Shown here piece by piece: positions 15,524-24,092 of a stretch of 64,000 nt of DNA. This stretch comes from Streptomyces sp. 1-11 (GTDB lineage Bacteria; Actinomycetota; Actinomycetes; Streptomycetales; Streptomycetaceae). A program made the position numbers and the translations under genes. The notes below the pieces were generated by a model, which worked only from the letters and a program-made list of their open reading frames with translations, was not told the DNA's origin and did no database searches. The stretch is from NCBI RefSeq assembly GCF_007176755.1, contig NZ_BJTV01000017.1, positions 108,705 through 172,704 of the forward strand, in the 5' to 3' direction. Position 1 is the stretch's first letter; every line of letters starts with the position of its first letter.

Positions 15524-17689
15524 ATGCGAGGTCCTCAGCACCCCGGCCCCTGCGCGGCCGGCCGGCCGCCCCTTGAACTCACCTCCTTCGTCGGGCGCTC
15601 GGCCGAACTCGCCGCACTGGCCGAGGCCATGGCGGCGGCCCGGCTGGTGACGGTGACCGGTCCCGGCGGGGTGGGCAAGTCCCGGCTCGCCCTGCGCGCG
15701 GCGCGGCGGCCGGCGGGCGGGGCGGAGGTGGCCCGGGTGGAGCTGGCGCACGTCCAGGACCCGCTGTTCGCCGAGTACGCGGTGGCGGACGCCCTGGGCC
15801 TGACCGACCACACCACCCGGCCGCCGCGCGAGGCACTGTTCGCCCATCTCGCGGGGCGTCGTGTCCTGCTGGTACTGGACGGGTTCGAGCACCTGGTGGA
15901 GGCCTGCGCCGGGCTGGTCGCCGAGCTGCTGCGCGGGCTGCCGGAGCTGCGGGTGCTGGCCGTGGGGCGCCGTCCGCTGGGGCTGGCCGGCGAGCGGCTG
16001 TTCCCGCTGGTGCCGCTCGGCGCCGACGAGGCGGTGGAGCTGTTCGCCGACCGGGCCCGGCAGCACGGCGCCGACGTGGCGGACCGTCCGGCGGTGCGTG
16101 AGCTGTGCCTGCGTCTCGAGGGGATCCCGCTGGCGGTGGAGCTGGCCGCGGGGCGGCTGCGGGCGCTGTCCCCGGCCCAGTTGCTCGAGCGTCTCGACGA
16201 CCGGTTCCGGCTGCTGACCGGCGGCGGCCCGGACGCCCTGCCGCGGCACCGGACGCTGCGCACGGCGATCGGCTGGAGCCACGAGCTGTGCACCCCGGCC
16301 GAACGGCTGCTGTGGGCACGGCTTTCGGTGTTCGCGGGGACCTTCGACCTGGACGCGGCGGAGTACGTGTGCAGCGGGGACGGCCTGCCCGCCGAGGACG
16401 TCCTGGACGTGCTGTCGGAACTGCTCGCGCAGTCGCTGGTGACGCGCGAGGAGACGGCGACGGGACCCCGCTACCGGATGCTGGACACCGTCCGGGCCTA
16501 CGGCGCCGGCTGGCTTGCGGCCGCCGGGGACACGGCCCGGCTGCGGCGGCGGCACCGCGACTGGTGCCTGGGCCTGGCCACGATGTGCGAGCTGGACTGG
16601 TTCTCGCCCCGGCAGCGGGAGGTGGCCGCGCGCGTCGAGGCGGAGCTGCCGAATCTGCGCGACGCCCTCGAGTTCTGCCTGACCGAGCCGGAGGAGGCGC
16701 ATCTGGGCCAGTACCTGGCGGGCTCGCTGTGGTTCTGCTGGGCGGGCTGCGGACGGCTGTCGGAGGGGCGGCGCTGGCTGGAGCGCAGCGTGGAGCTGGA
16801 GTCGGGGTACGAGCGGTCGCGGCTGAAGGCGCTGTGGGTGCTCGGGTACGTGGCAGTCCTGCAGGGCGACACCGTCGCGGCGCCGGCCGTGCTGCGGGAG
16901 TGCCGTACCGCGGCGGAGCGGGTGGCGGACGGCACGGCGGTGGCGTACGCGGAGCACCGCACGGGCTGTCTGGCGCTGGTGACGGACGACATGGCGCGCG
17001 CGGAGCGGCTGCTGCGCTCGGCGCTCGGGCGGTACCGGGAGATCGGCGAGCTGAACAGCAACGTCCTGATGAGCCAGGTGGAGCTGGCGATGGCGCGGGC
17101 GTTCCAGGGGGACCTGGCGGAGGCGGTGCGGCTGTGCGAGGACGTGCGCCGGGTGTGCGAGGACCACGGGGAGCGCTGGGCCCGCTCGTACGCGCTGTAC
17201 GTCCTGGCCTACGCGGCCTGGCGGGACGGGGACCTGCGCCGGGCGCGGGAGCTGCTGGTGGACTGCCTGGGCGACGCGCACGCCTTTCGCGACCTGCTCG
17301 GTTCGGTGCTGTCGCTCGAGCTGCTGGCCCTGGTGACGGCGTCCCAGGGCGACCCGGCGGAGGCGGCGGTCCTGCAGGGCGCCGCGGGCCGGCTGTGGCC
17401 GTCGGTCGGGCTGCCGCTGTTCGGCTCGGTCCACTACAACGCACCGCACGAGCTGTGCGAGGCGGCGGCACGGCAGGCACTCGGCGACGAGCGGTACGAG
17501 GAGCTGCTGGCCGAGGGGGCCCGGCTGGACCGGGCGGCGGCCGTGGCCCGGGCGCTGGCGCACGAGGGTGCGCGGCCGGCGCAGGGGGTGCCCGTCCGGC
17601 GCGGACGGCTGCCGCATGCGCGCGGCGGGGACCACGAACGCGAACCCGCCGCCTCCCGCGCCCGGAAGGGCGGGGAGACGGCGGGCTGA
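15524..17689 (+). CDS. STAND-type (LuxR/AfsR-like) ATPase with TPR-like repeats, no DNA-binding domain seen
   Basis: It has 721 residues. The N-terminal short motif FVGRSAELAALAEAM precedes a NB-ARC-like NTPase with Walker A GPGGVGKSR (about residues 42-50) and Walker B RVLLVLDGFEHL. It also has the GIPLAVELAAGRL and RTLRTAIGWSHELC signatures of the large LuxR-type ATPase regulators. The C-terminal half is helical and TPR-like. Unlike most relatives it carries neither an N-terminal SARP domain nor a C-terminal LuxR helix-turn-helix; the tail is a disordered Arg/Gly/Glu-rich stretch. The ATG at 15524 has no clear ribosome site, so the start is uncertain. It is convergent with rpsD, with only 21 bp between stops. 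Confidence 0.8.
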   Translation: MRGPQHPGPCAAGRPPLELTSFVGRSAELAALAEAMAAARLVTVTGPGGVGKSRLALRAARRPAGGAEVARVELAHVQDPLFAEYAVADALGLTDHTTRPPREALFAHLAGRRVLLVLDGFEHLVEACAGLVAELLRGLPELRVLAVGRRPLGLAGERLFPLVPLGADEAVELFADRARQHGADVADRPAVRELCLRLEGIPLAVELAAGRLRALSPAQLLERLDDRFRLLTGGGPDALPRHRTLRTAIGWSHELCTPAERLLWARLSVFAGTFDLDAAEYVCSGDGLPAEDVLDVLSELLAQSLVTREETATGPRYRMLDTVRAYGAGWLAAAGDTARLRRRHRDWCLGLATMCELDWFSPRQREVAARVEAELPNLRDALEFCLTEPEEAHLGQYLAGSLWFCWAGCGRLSEGRRWLERSVELESGYERSRLKALWVLGYVAVLQGDTVAAPAVLRECRTAAERVADGTAVAYAEHRTGCLALVTDDMARAERLLRSALGRYREIGELNSNVLMSQVELAMARAFQGDLAEAVRLCEDVRRVCEDHGERWARSYALYVLAYAAWRDGDLRRARELLVDCLGDAHAFRDLLGSVLSLELLALVTASQGDPAEAAVLQGAAGRLWPSVGLPLFGSVHYNAPHELCEAAARQALGDERYEELLAEGARLDRAAAVARALAHEGARPAQGVPVRRGRLPHARGGDHEREPAASRARKGGETAG

Positions 17690-17710
17690 GTGCCTATGCC
17701 GTGACCGGGG

Positions 17711-18325
17711 TCAGCGGGCGTAGTACTCGACGACGAGCTGCTCGTCGCAGATCACCGGGATCTCCTTGCGGTTCGGCTCGCGGTCCAGGCGGAACGCCAG
17801 GGCCTTGAGGTTCACCTGCAGGTAGCGCGGGGTCTCACCGTCGGGGGCGAAGCCACCCTCGCGGGCGACCTGGAAGAGCGTCTTGTCCTTGGAGCGGTCG
17901 CGGACCTGCACGACGTCGTCCGGACGGACACGGAAGGACGGCTTGTCGACCTTCTGGCCGTTGACCTGGATGTGGCCGTGGACGACCATCTGGCGGGCCT
18001 GGTAGATCGTGCGGGCGATGCCCGAACGCAGGACCAGCGCGTCGAGACGGCGCTCGAGCTCGATGATCAGGGCCTCACCGGTCTTGCCCTGGACCTTGGA
18101 GGCACGCTCGTAGGCGCGGACGAGCTGGCGCTCGGACACGTCGTACTGCGCGCGCAGGCGCTGCTTCTCGAGCAGACGGACCTTGTAGTCCGAGTTCTGC
18201 TTGCGGCCGCGGCCGTGCTCACCCGGCGGGTAGGGGCGGGCCTCGAAGTACTTGACGGCCTTCGGGGTCAGCGCGATGCCGAGGGCACGCGACTTCTTGA
18301 CCTTGGGGCGGGACTGGTTCGCCAC
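17711..18325 (-). CDS. rpsD: 30S ribosomal protein S4 (zinc-free form)
   Basis: A primary 16S rRNA-binding protein. It has 204 residues. The N-terminal region (NQSRPKVKKSRALGIALTPK) lacks the zinc-ligand cysteines of the metal-binding S4 form. The S4 RNA-binding domain (ERRLDALVLRSGIARTIYQA, GHIQVNGQKVD) follows. The start is the GTG at 18325. The gene stands alone here rather than beside rpsK/rpoA in the ribosomal protein cluster, with a 306-bp upstream gap that holds its promoter and leader. Confidence 0.97.
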   Translation of the reverse strand: MANQSRPKVKKSRALGIALTPKAVKYFEARPYPPGEHGRGRKQNSDYKVRLLEKQRLRAQYDVSERQLVRAYERASKVQGKTGEALIIELERRLDALVLRSGIARTIYQARQMVVHGHIQVNGQKVDKPSFRVRPDDVVQVRDRSKDKTLFQVAREGGFAPDGETPRYLQVNLKALAFRLDREPNRKEIPVICDEQLVVEYYAR

Positions 18326-18631
18326 TGTCTGTTTCTCTTTCCTGGTTTTCGGCTTGTCAGGGTTGAGGGAGGTCGCATCCGCAGCCGGGGAGACCCGCCG
18401 GGTCCGCGTGGGACCTGCCGGGCAGCCGCTCCCCTGATCTGGGCACATACGTGCAGCACGCGAGTGGCCCACCGACCGTTCCCGGGGATCCGGGGTGGTG
18501 GTGGGCTGCCCGCGACACCGTTCGACGGTGCGCGACGCTCCTGGAGCCGGTCCGCGAAGGACCGGGTCTCCGGCTGGGTGTCCCGCTCTGACTGCGCGGG
18601 ACTCAGCACTTCGGGGCAGTCTACAGGCTGC
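18326..18631 (-). promoter_or_regulatory. rpsD promoter and leader region (306 bp without a gene)
   Basis: There is no plausible coding sequence between rarA and rpsD. On the minus strand a TAGACT -10-like hexamer lies just after the rarA stop (near 18617-18622), with no convincing -35. About 280 nt of leader follow, with several GC-rich self-complementary stretches. S4 often represses its own mRNA, but no known S4 leader structure could be matched by eye. Confidence 0.35.
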
Positions 18632-20029
18632 TCAGGAGCGCTTGCGACCGAGGTGCTTGCGCGTCCACTCCACCGAGTCCGCGTACCGGGCCTCCGCGCC
18701 GTGCCGGGTCGGCGTGTAGTACTCGCGGTCCTTGAGGGCGTCGGGTGCGTACTGCTGCTGGGCGATGCCCTCGGGCAGGTCGTGCGGGTACACGTAGCCC
18801 TGGGCGTGGCCGAGCTTGGCCGCGCCCTGGTAGTGCCCGTCCCGCAGATGCGGCGGCACGGAGCCGGCCTGTCCCTTGCGCACGTCCTCCAGCGCGGCGC
18901 CGATGGCGGTGGTGGCGGCGTTGGACTTGGGGGCGAGCGCGAGGGCGATGGTGGCGTGGCTGAGCGTGAGGGCGGCCTCCGGGAAGCCGATCATGGCGAC
19001 GGCCTGGGCGGCGGCGACCGCGATGGGCAGGGCGTTGGGGTCGGCGAGGCCGATGTCCTCGCTCGCGGAGATCATCAGGCGGCGGGCGATGAACCGGGGG
19101 TCCTCGCCGGCCTCGATCATGCGGGCCAGGTAGTGCAGCGCCGCGTCGACGTCGGAGCCGCGGATCGACTTGATCAGGGCGCTGGCGACGTCGTAGTGCT
19201 GGTCGCCGTCGCGGTCGTACTTCAGCGCGGCGCGGTCGACCGTCTGCTCGAGCGTGCGGAGGCTGATCTCACGCTCGCCCTGGTCGAGGGCGGCTCCGGC
19301 GGCGGCCTCCAGCGCGGTCAGGGCGCGGCGGGCGTCGCCGCCGGCGATGCGCAGGAGGTGGTCCTCGGTGTCGCCGGGCAGGGCGACGGCGCCGGCCAGG
19401 CCGCGCTCATCGGCGAGGGCCCGCTTCAGCAGGCCGCGGACGTCCTCGTCGGTCAGCGGCTCGAGGGTGAGCAGCAGGGAGCGTGAGAGCAGCGGGGAGA
19501 TCACCGAGAAGTAGGGGTTCTCGGTGGTGGCCGCGATCAGGGTCACCCAGCGGTTCTCGACCGCGGGGAGCAGGGAGTCCTGCTGGGCCTTGCTGAAGCG
19601 GTGGATCTCGTCGAGGAAGAGGACGGTCTCCTTGCCGAAGCCGCCGGTGGCGCGGCGGGCGCCGTCGATGACCGCGCGGACCTCCTTGACGCCCGCGGTG
19701 ATGGCGGACAGCTCGACGAAGCGCTTGTCGGTGGCCTTCGATACGACGTACGCCAGGGTCGTCTTGCCCGTGCCGGGCGGGCCCCAGAGGATCACCGAGG
19801 ACGGCCCGGCGGGCCCCACCCGTCTCCCGCTGCCCTGGCCCGCGGCCTCGCCCCTGTGCTCCGCGCTCTCGCCCACCAGGCGGCGCAGCGGGGAGCCGGG
19901 CTTCAGCAGGTGCTGCTGGCCCACCACCTCGTCGAGGGTGCGCGGACGCATCCGCACCGCCAGCGGGCTGGCGGCGGGATCCTTCTCCTGGCGTTCTTCT
20001 GCTGCGGCGGTGAACAGGTCGGGTTCCAC
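18632..20029 (-). CDS. rarA: Replication-associated recombination protein RarA (MgsA)
   Basis: A clamp-loader-like AAA+ ATPase acting at stalled replication forks. It has 465 residues. Walker A GPPGTGKTT is at about residues 83-91, Walker B is VLFLDEIHRF, and the sensor segment IAATTENPYFSV is present. The C-terminal tetramerisation domain (ASEDIGLADPNAL, HLRDGHYQGAAKLGH) is complete. An insertion rich in Gly/Arg/Glu sits just before the P-loop (about 54-75). It lies alone between rpsD and the VKOR gene. Confidence 0.96.
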   Translation of the reverse strand: MEPDLFTAAAEERQEKDPAASPLAVRMRPRTLDEVVGQQHLLKPGSPLRRLVGESAEHRGEAAGQGSGRRVGPAGPSSVILWGPPGTGKTTLAYVVSKATDKRFVELSAITAGVKEVRAVIDGARRATGGFGKETVLFLDEIHRFSKAQQDSLLPAVENRWVTLIAATTENPYFSVISPLLSRSLLLTLEPLTDEDVRGLLKRALADERGLAGAVALPGDTEDHLLRIAGGDARRALTALEAAAGAALDQGEREISLRTLEQTVDRAALKYDRDGDQHYDVASALIKSIRGSDVDAALHYLARMIEAGEDPRFIARRLMISASEDIGLADPNALPIAVAAAQAVAMIGFPEAALTLSHATIALALAPKSNAATTAIGAALEDVRKGQAGSVPPHLRDGHYQGAAKLGHAQGYVYPHDLPEGIAQQQYAPDALKDREYYTPTRHGAEARYADSVEWTRKHLGRKRS

Positions 20030-20083
20030 GCAGAAACCCTAAATCACCGCACCGACAGTCCCGTCAGGGCCGCCGTCCGGCCG

Positions 20084-20737
20084 TCAGGCGGTCCAGAAGT
20101 CCCACCACCGGGTGAGCACCAGCATGCCGATGACGCCGACGTGCATGACCGGCAGGACCCAGGTGAACTCGCCGAAGAACGACTTCAGCCAGCGCGGGGA
20201 CGGCAGGAAGCCGTTGCGGACGTTGAACGAGGTGACGTACCAGAACATGACGATCGTGGCGACCCAGGCGAGCGAGCACCACAGGCACAGCGCGTTGATC
20301 CGGTACAGGGACTGGAACTGCAGCCAGGTGCAGAAGGCGACCCCGAAGAGGGTGCCGAAGTTGAAGGTCAGCCAGTACCAGCGCGGGAAGCGGGCGCGGG
20401 CCAGCAGGCTCACGCCGACGCAGACGACGATGCCGTAGGCGACCAGGCCGAGCATCGGGTTGGGGAAGCCGAAGACGGCGGCCTGCTTGCTCTCCATGAC
20501 GCTGCCGCAGGACACCACCGGGTTGAGGCTGCAGCCGGGGGTGTAGGTCTTGCCGGCGACCTTGGCCTCGAGGATCTTGAACTTGTCGATCGTGATGACC
20601 CAGGCGGCCAGCAGCCCGGCGGCGCCGGTGATCACCAGCAGGATCGCGAGGGCGCGGCTGCCGCCCTCCGCGCGCGGCACGGCGACGGGCCCGGACCCGG
20701 GCTCGCTGGAGACGTCCTTGACTGTCGTCTTGCTCAT
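20084..20737 (-). CDS. Vitamin K epoxide reductase family protein
   Basis: A membrane quinone-linked oxidoreductase that reoxidises DsbA-like partners and so drives disulfide formation in secreted proteins. It has 217 residues with about five membrane helices. The redox CXXC is in ALCLWCSLAW, and the loop cysteine pair is in GCSLNPVVSCGS. The ATG at 20737 (MSKTTVKD) is chosen; the longer frame is not supported. A DsbA-like protein is encoded at 58664, but far away. It follows the hisS terminator on the minus strand. Confidence 0.93.
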   Translation of the reverse strand: MSKTTVKDVSSEPGSGPVAVPRAEGGSRALAILLVITGAAGLLAAWVITIDKFKILEAKVAGKTYTPGCSLNPVVSCGSVMESKQAAVFGFPNPMLGLVAYGIVVCVGVSLLARARFPRWYWLTFNFGTLFGVAFCTWLQFQSLYRINALCLWCSLAWVATIVMFWYVTSFNVRNGFLPSPRWLKSFFGEFTWVLPVMHVGVIGMLVLTRWWDFWTA

Positions 20738-20890
20738 CACGCCGATTCCGTCACTCGAGAGGTGGACCTTCTTCGGGCAGCCCTCATTCTGCCGCACGCG
20801 CGCGTGGGTTCACCGTTCGCTCCGCATAAGGAGGCTCGTACGAGCGGTGCCGTTCGACCGGCTTCGGACAGCGCCGGCACCGCGTGCGGC

Positions 20891-20930
20891 GAGGGCGCCG
20901 GACGCCCCCGGCGGGGTGTCCGGCGCCCTC
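20891..20930 (-). terminator. Terminator downstream of hisS
   Basis: A 13-bp perfect stem is extended by a G-U pair and 4 more bp (20891-20908 with 20913-20930), with loop CGGC. It starts 13 bp past the hisS stop. Confidence 0.8.
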
Positions 20931-20942
20931 GCGCGCGTGTGC

Positions 20943-22205
20943 TCAGCCGAGCCGTGACTCCAGTTCGGCCACGATCTCGTTCACGCCGATGGCCGTCTGC
21001 TCGCCGGACTCCATGTCCTTGAGCTGCACGACGCCCTCGGCGAGGTCGCGTTCGCCGGCGACGATCGCGTAGCGGGCGCCGCTGCGGTTGGCGTTCTTCA
21101 TGGCGCCCTTCAGACCCTTGCCGCCGTAGGCGAAGTCCGTCGCGACGCCGATCCTGCGCAGTTCGGTGACCTTGGCGAACAGGACCCGGCGGGCCTCCTC
21201 GCCGAGCGGGACGGCGTAGACGCTGGTCGTGGACGGCAGGTCGAGGGTGACGCCCTCGGCCTCCAGGGCGAGGACCGTGCGGTCGACGCCCAGCGCCCAG
21301 CCCACCGACGGCAGCGCGGGGCCGCCGATCATCTCCGACAGGCCGTCGTAGCGGCCGCCGCCGCCGACCGCGGACTGGGAGCCGAGACCGTCGTGCACGA
21401 ACTCGAAGGTGGTCCGGGTGTAGTAGTCCAGGCCGCGGACCAGCCTCGGGTCGTTCTCGAAGGCCACGCCCGCCGCGGTGAGCAGCTCGCGGACCTCCTC
21501 GTGGTACGCCTTGCAGGCGTCGCACAGGTAGTCGCGCAGCAGCGGCGCGCCCGTGAGCTGCTTCTGCACCGACTCGCGCTTGTCGTCGAGGACCCGCAGC
21601 GGGTTGATCTCCACCCGGCGGCGGGTGTCCTCGTCCAGGTCCAGGGCGCGCAGGAAGTCCTGCAGCGCAGCCCGGTACACCGGCCGGCACTCCTTGTCGC
21701 CCAGGCTGTTCAGCAGGATGCGGAAGTCGCGCAGGCCCAGCGAGCGGTAGGCCTGGTCGGCCAGGATGATCAGCTCGGCGTCCAGCGCCGGGTCCTCGGC
21801 GCCGATCGCCTCGGCGCCGACCTGGGAGAAGTGCCGGTAGCGGCCCTTCTGCGGGCGCTCGTAGCGGTAGTACGAGCCGGAGTACCAGAGCTTGACCGGG
21901 AGGTTGCCCGCCTTGTGCAGGTTGGCCTCCAGGGCGGCGCGCAGCACGGACGCCGTGCCCTCGGGGCGCAGGGCGAGCCGGTCGCCGCCCTTGGTCTCGA
22001 AGGCGTACATCTCCTTGGTGACGATGTCGGTGGACTCGCCGACGCCGCGCGCGAACAGCTCCACGTTCTCGAAGCCGGGGGTCTCGACGTAGCCGTAGCC
22101 GGAGTCGCGCAGCGGGGCCGCGATCGCCTCCCGGACCGCCAGGTAGACGGCGGAGTCCGGCGGGAGGAGGTCATAGGTGCCCTTGGGGGCCTGGAAGGTA
22201 CTCAC
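20943..22205 (-). CDS. hisS: Histidyl-tRNA synthetase
   Basis: Charges tRNA-His. It has 420 residues, the normal bacterial length. The class II motif 2 region (YYRYERPQKGRYRHFSQVGA) and the HisRS signature LVRGLDYYTRTTFE are clear, and the C-terminal anticodon-binding domain is complete. It lies 12 nt downstream of the MBL-fold gene, so both are probably on one transcript ending at 20891-20930. Confidence 0.97.
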   Translation of the reverse strand: MSTFQAPKGTYDLLPPDSAVYLAVREAIAAPLRDSGYGYVETPGFENVELFARGVGESTDIVTKEMYAFETKGGDRLALRPEGTASVLRAALEANLHKAGNLPVKLWYSGSYYRYERPQKGRYRHFSQVGAEAIGAEDPALDAELIILADQAYRSLGLRDFRILLNSLGDKECRPVYRAALQDFLRALDLDEDTRRRVEINPLRVLDDKRESVQKQLTGAPLLRDYLCDACKAYHEEVRELLTAAGVAFENDPRLVRGLDYYTRTTFEFVHDGLGSQSAVGGGGRYDGLSEMIGGPALPSVGWALGVDRTVLALEAEGVTLDLPSTTSVYAVPLGEEARRVLFAKVTELRRIGVATDFAYGGKGLKGAMKNANRSGARYAIVAGERDLAEGVVQLKDMESGEQTAIGVNEIVAELESRLG

Positions 22206-22217
22206 GGATGTCTCTCG

Positions 22218-22925
22218 TCACATTCCTCGTCGGGGAGCCCGGAAGGCTCCCTGGCCGGCCGCCACCTGCCGCAGATGGGGGTTGGTGGCGCGCTCCTGGC
22301 CGATGGTCGTCTGGGGGCCGTGCCCGGACAGCACCACGGTGGAGTCCTCGAGCGGCAGGCACACGCGGGCCAGCGAGTCGAGCATGTCCTCCATGGAGCC
22401 ACCCGGCAGGTCGGTGCGTCCGACGGAGCCGGCGAACAGCAGATCCCCGGAGAAGAAGACCGACGGGATGTCCGCGGTCTCGGGCATCTGGAAGGTCACC
22501 GACCCCTTGGTATGGCCCGGTGCGTGCGCGACGGAGAAGGTGAGACCGGCCAGCTCCAGCTTCGCGCCGTCGCTCAGCTCCCGGACGTCGTCCGGCTCGC
22601 CCACGGTCAGCTCGCCCAGCAGCGGCAGGCCGAAGGCGCGGCCGAGCGCCTTCTCGGGGTCGCTCATCATGTAGCGGTCACTGGGGTGGATCCAGGCCGG
22701 CACGTCGTGGGCGCCGCACACGGGGACGACCGACGCCACGTGGTCGATGTGGCCGTGGGTGAGGACGACGGCGACGGGCTTGAGCCGATGCTTCCTCAGT
22801 GCTTCCTCGACTCCGTCGGCGGCCTGGTGGCCCGGGTCGATGATCACGCACTCCTCACCGGCGGCGGGGGCGACGAGATAACAGTTCGTCCCCCAGGCCC
22901 CGGCGGGGAACCCGGCAATGAGCAC
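22218..22925 (-). CDS. MBL-fold metallo-hydrolase (glyoxalase II-like)
   Basis: It has 235 residues. The metal motif THGHIDH (HxHxDH), a later HAPGHTKGS histidine, FSGDLLFAGSVGRTDLPGG and the terminal LSGHGP form a complete zinc site of the glyoxalase II type. The substrate is unknown. The position beside hisS, relA and a cyclophilin is conserved in mycobacteria. The start is the ATG at 22925; the gene is divergent from the cyclophilin gene. Confidence 0.93.
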   Translation of the reverse strand: MLIAGFPAGAWGTNCYLVAPAAGEECVIIDPGHQAADGVEEALRKHRLKPVAVVLTHGHIDHVASVVPVCGAHDVPAWIHPSDRYMMSDPEKALGRAFGLPLLGELTVGEPDDVRELSDGAKLELAGLTFSVAHAPGHTKGSVTFQMPETADIPSVFFSGDLLFAGSVGRTDLPGGSMEDMLDSLARVCLPLEDSTVVLSGHGPQTTIGQERATNPHLRQVAAGQGAFRAPRRGM

Positions 22926-23104
22926 GATCGTCCTTCGTTGTGTCGATACGGGAGGGCCTGCGGGCAGGCAGCCTGTGGTCCAGAGCCTACCGGCGCTGCC
23001 GTTTCCTCAGCTAACCCATATACGGTACGGGGCTACACGCGGCTGTCGGCTCACAGGACGCACGCGTACCGTCGGCAACACGACACGCATGAGGAGAGAA
23101 CCCG

Positions 23105-23938
23105 GTGGTCAGCCAGGAGCAGCGGCGGCGTCAGCTCGCCCGGGAGAAGTTCTTGCGGCAGCAGCAGCGGCGCACCAGCGCGCGGCGCAAGGCACGCATG
23201 CGCAACTCCGTGATCGCGTCGGTGCTCGGCGTGGTCGTGATCGGCAGCGTCGCGCTGTACACGACGGGCGTGCTGAAGAACGACGACGACAAGAAGACCA
23301 GCGCCGGCGCGGACGCGTCGCCGAGCGCCTCGCCGAGCAGCAAGGCGCCGGACCCGTGCGAGAAGCCGGCGGCGGGCTCGGTGAAGAAGCTGAGCTGGAA
23401 GAAGGAGCCGGCGGTGACGATCGACACCTCGGCGAAGTACACGATGACGCTCGCGACGACGTGCGGCGACATCGACATGTCGCTGAAGGCGTCGGCGGCC
23501 CCGCACACCGTGAACTCGTTCGACTTCCTCGCGGGCAAGGGCTACTTCGACCACACCAAGTGCCACCGGCTCACCGCCGAGGGCATCTTCGTGCTGCAGT
23601 GCGGCGACCCCACGGCCACCGGCAGCGGCGGTCCCGGCTACACGCTCCCGGACGAGAACCTCAAGGACAAGAGCCTGAAGGGCAACGTCTACCCGGCCGG
23701 CACGGTCGCGATGGCGAACACCGGACAGAAGCACACCGGGGGCAGCCAGTTCTTCCTGGTCTACAAGGACAGCCCGCTGCCGCCGAGCTACACGCCGTTC
23801 GGGACGGTCTCCGACGCGGGCATGAAGGTGCTCAAGAAGATCGCGGCGGCCGGCGCCCAGGCGGCCGACCCGACGACCGGGAACACCGCGCCGAACGCGA
23901 CGGTGGTGATCAACAAGGCGACGGTCGCCAAGTCCTGA
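23105..23938 (+). CDS. Membrane-anchored cyclophilin-type peptidyl-prolyl isomerase
   Basis: Catalyses proline isomerisation outside the membrane. It has 277 residues. A basic N-terminal segment (about 1-33, QRRRQLAREKFLRQQQ) is followed by one membrane helix (about 34-54), a Ser/Ala/Pro linker, and a cyclophilin domain from about 100. The catalytic-core signatures HTKCHRLTAEGIFVLQCGD and GGSQFFLVYKDSPL are present. The GTG start at 23105 has an upstream GAGGAGAGA ribosome site. The expected position is next to relA and hisS, as in mycobacteria. Confidence 0.93.
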   Translation: MVSQEQRRRQLAREKFLRQQQRRTSARRKARMRNSVIASVLGVVVIGSVALYTTGVLKNDDDKKTSAGADASPSASPSSKAPDPCEKPAAGSVKKLSWKKEPAVTIDTSAKYTMTLATTCGDIDMSLKASAAPHTVNSFDFLAGKGYFDHTKCHRLTAEGIFVLQCGDPTATGSGGPGYTLPDENLKDKSLKGNVYPAGTVAMANTGQKHTGGSQFFLVYKDSPLPPSYTPFGTVSDAGMKVLKKIAAAGAQAADPTTGNTAPNATVVINKATVAKS

Positions 23939-24041
23939 CCCGGCGGGACACCCGGGACCGCCGCCAGCGCAGATTCGCCCGCGCTGGATGCGGACAGGCC
24001 ACCCGCCGGTCGCCTATGTTGGCCGTGACGAAACTGTGGAC

Positions 24042-24076
24042 GATGCCCGGGGGCGCTGAAGCCCCTCGCAGGCATC
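24042..24076 (+). promoter_or_regulatory. Two-part hairpin in the DUF349 gene leader
   Basis: GATGCC (24042-24047) pairs with GGCATC (24071-24076), and GGGG (24049-24052) pairs with CCCC (24062-24065) inside. The strong ribosome site GGAGGAGG follows at 24081-24088. This may be a leader structure or a weak terminator of the upstream gene. No known riboswitch matches by eye. Confidence 0.35.
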
Positions 24077-24092
24077 ATGTGGAGGAGGCGCT

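Noticed and set aside
14573..17635. 1020-codon minus-strand frame opposite the STAND ATPase gene
   Set aside because: The composition is Arg/Gln/Pro/Gly noise. The plus strand encodes clear Walker and TPR-like motifs.
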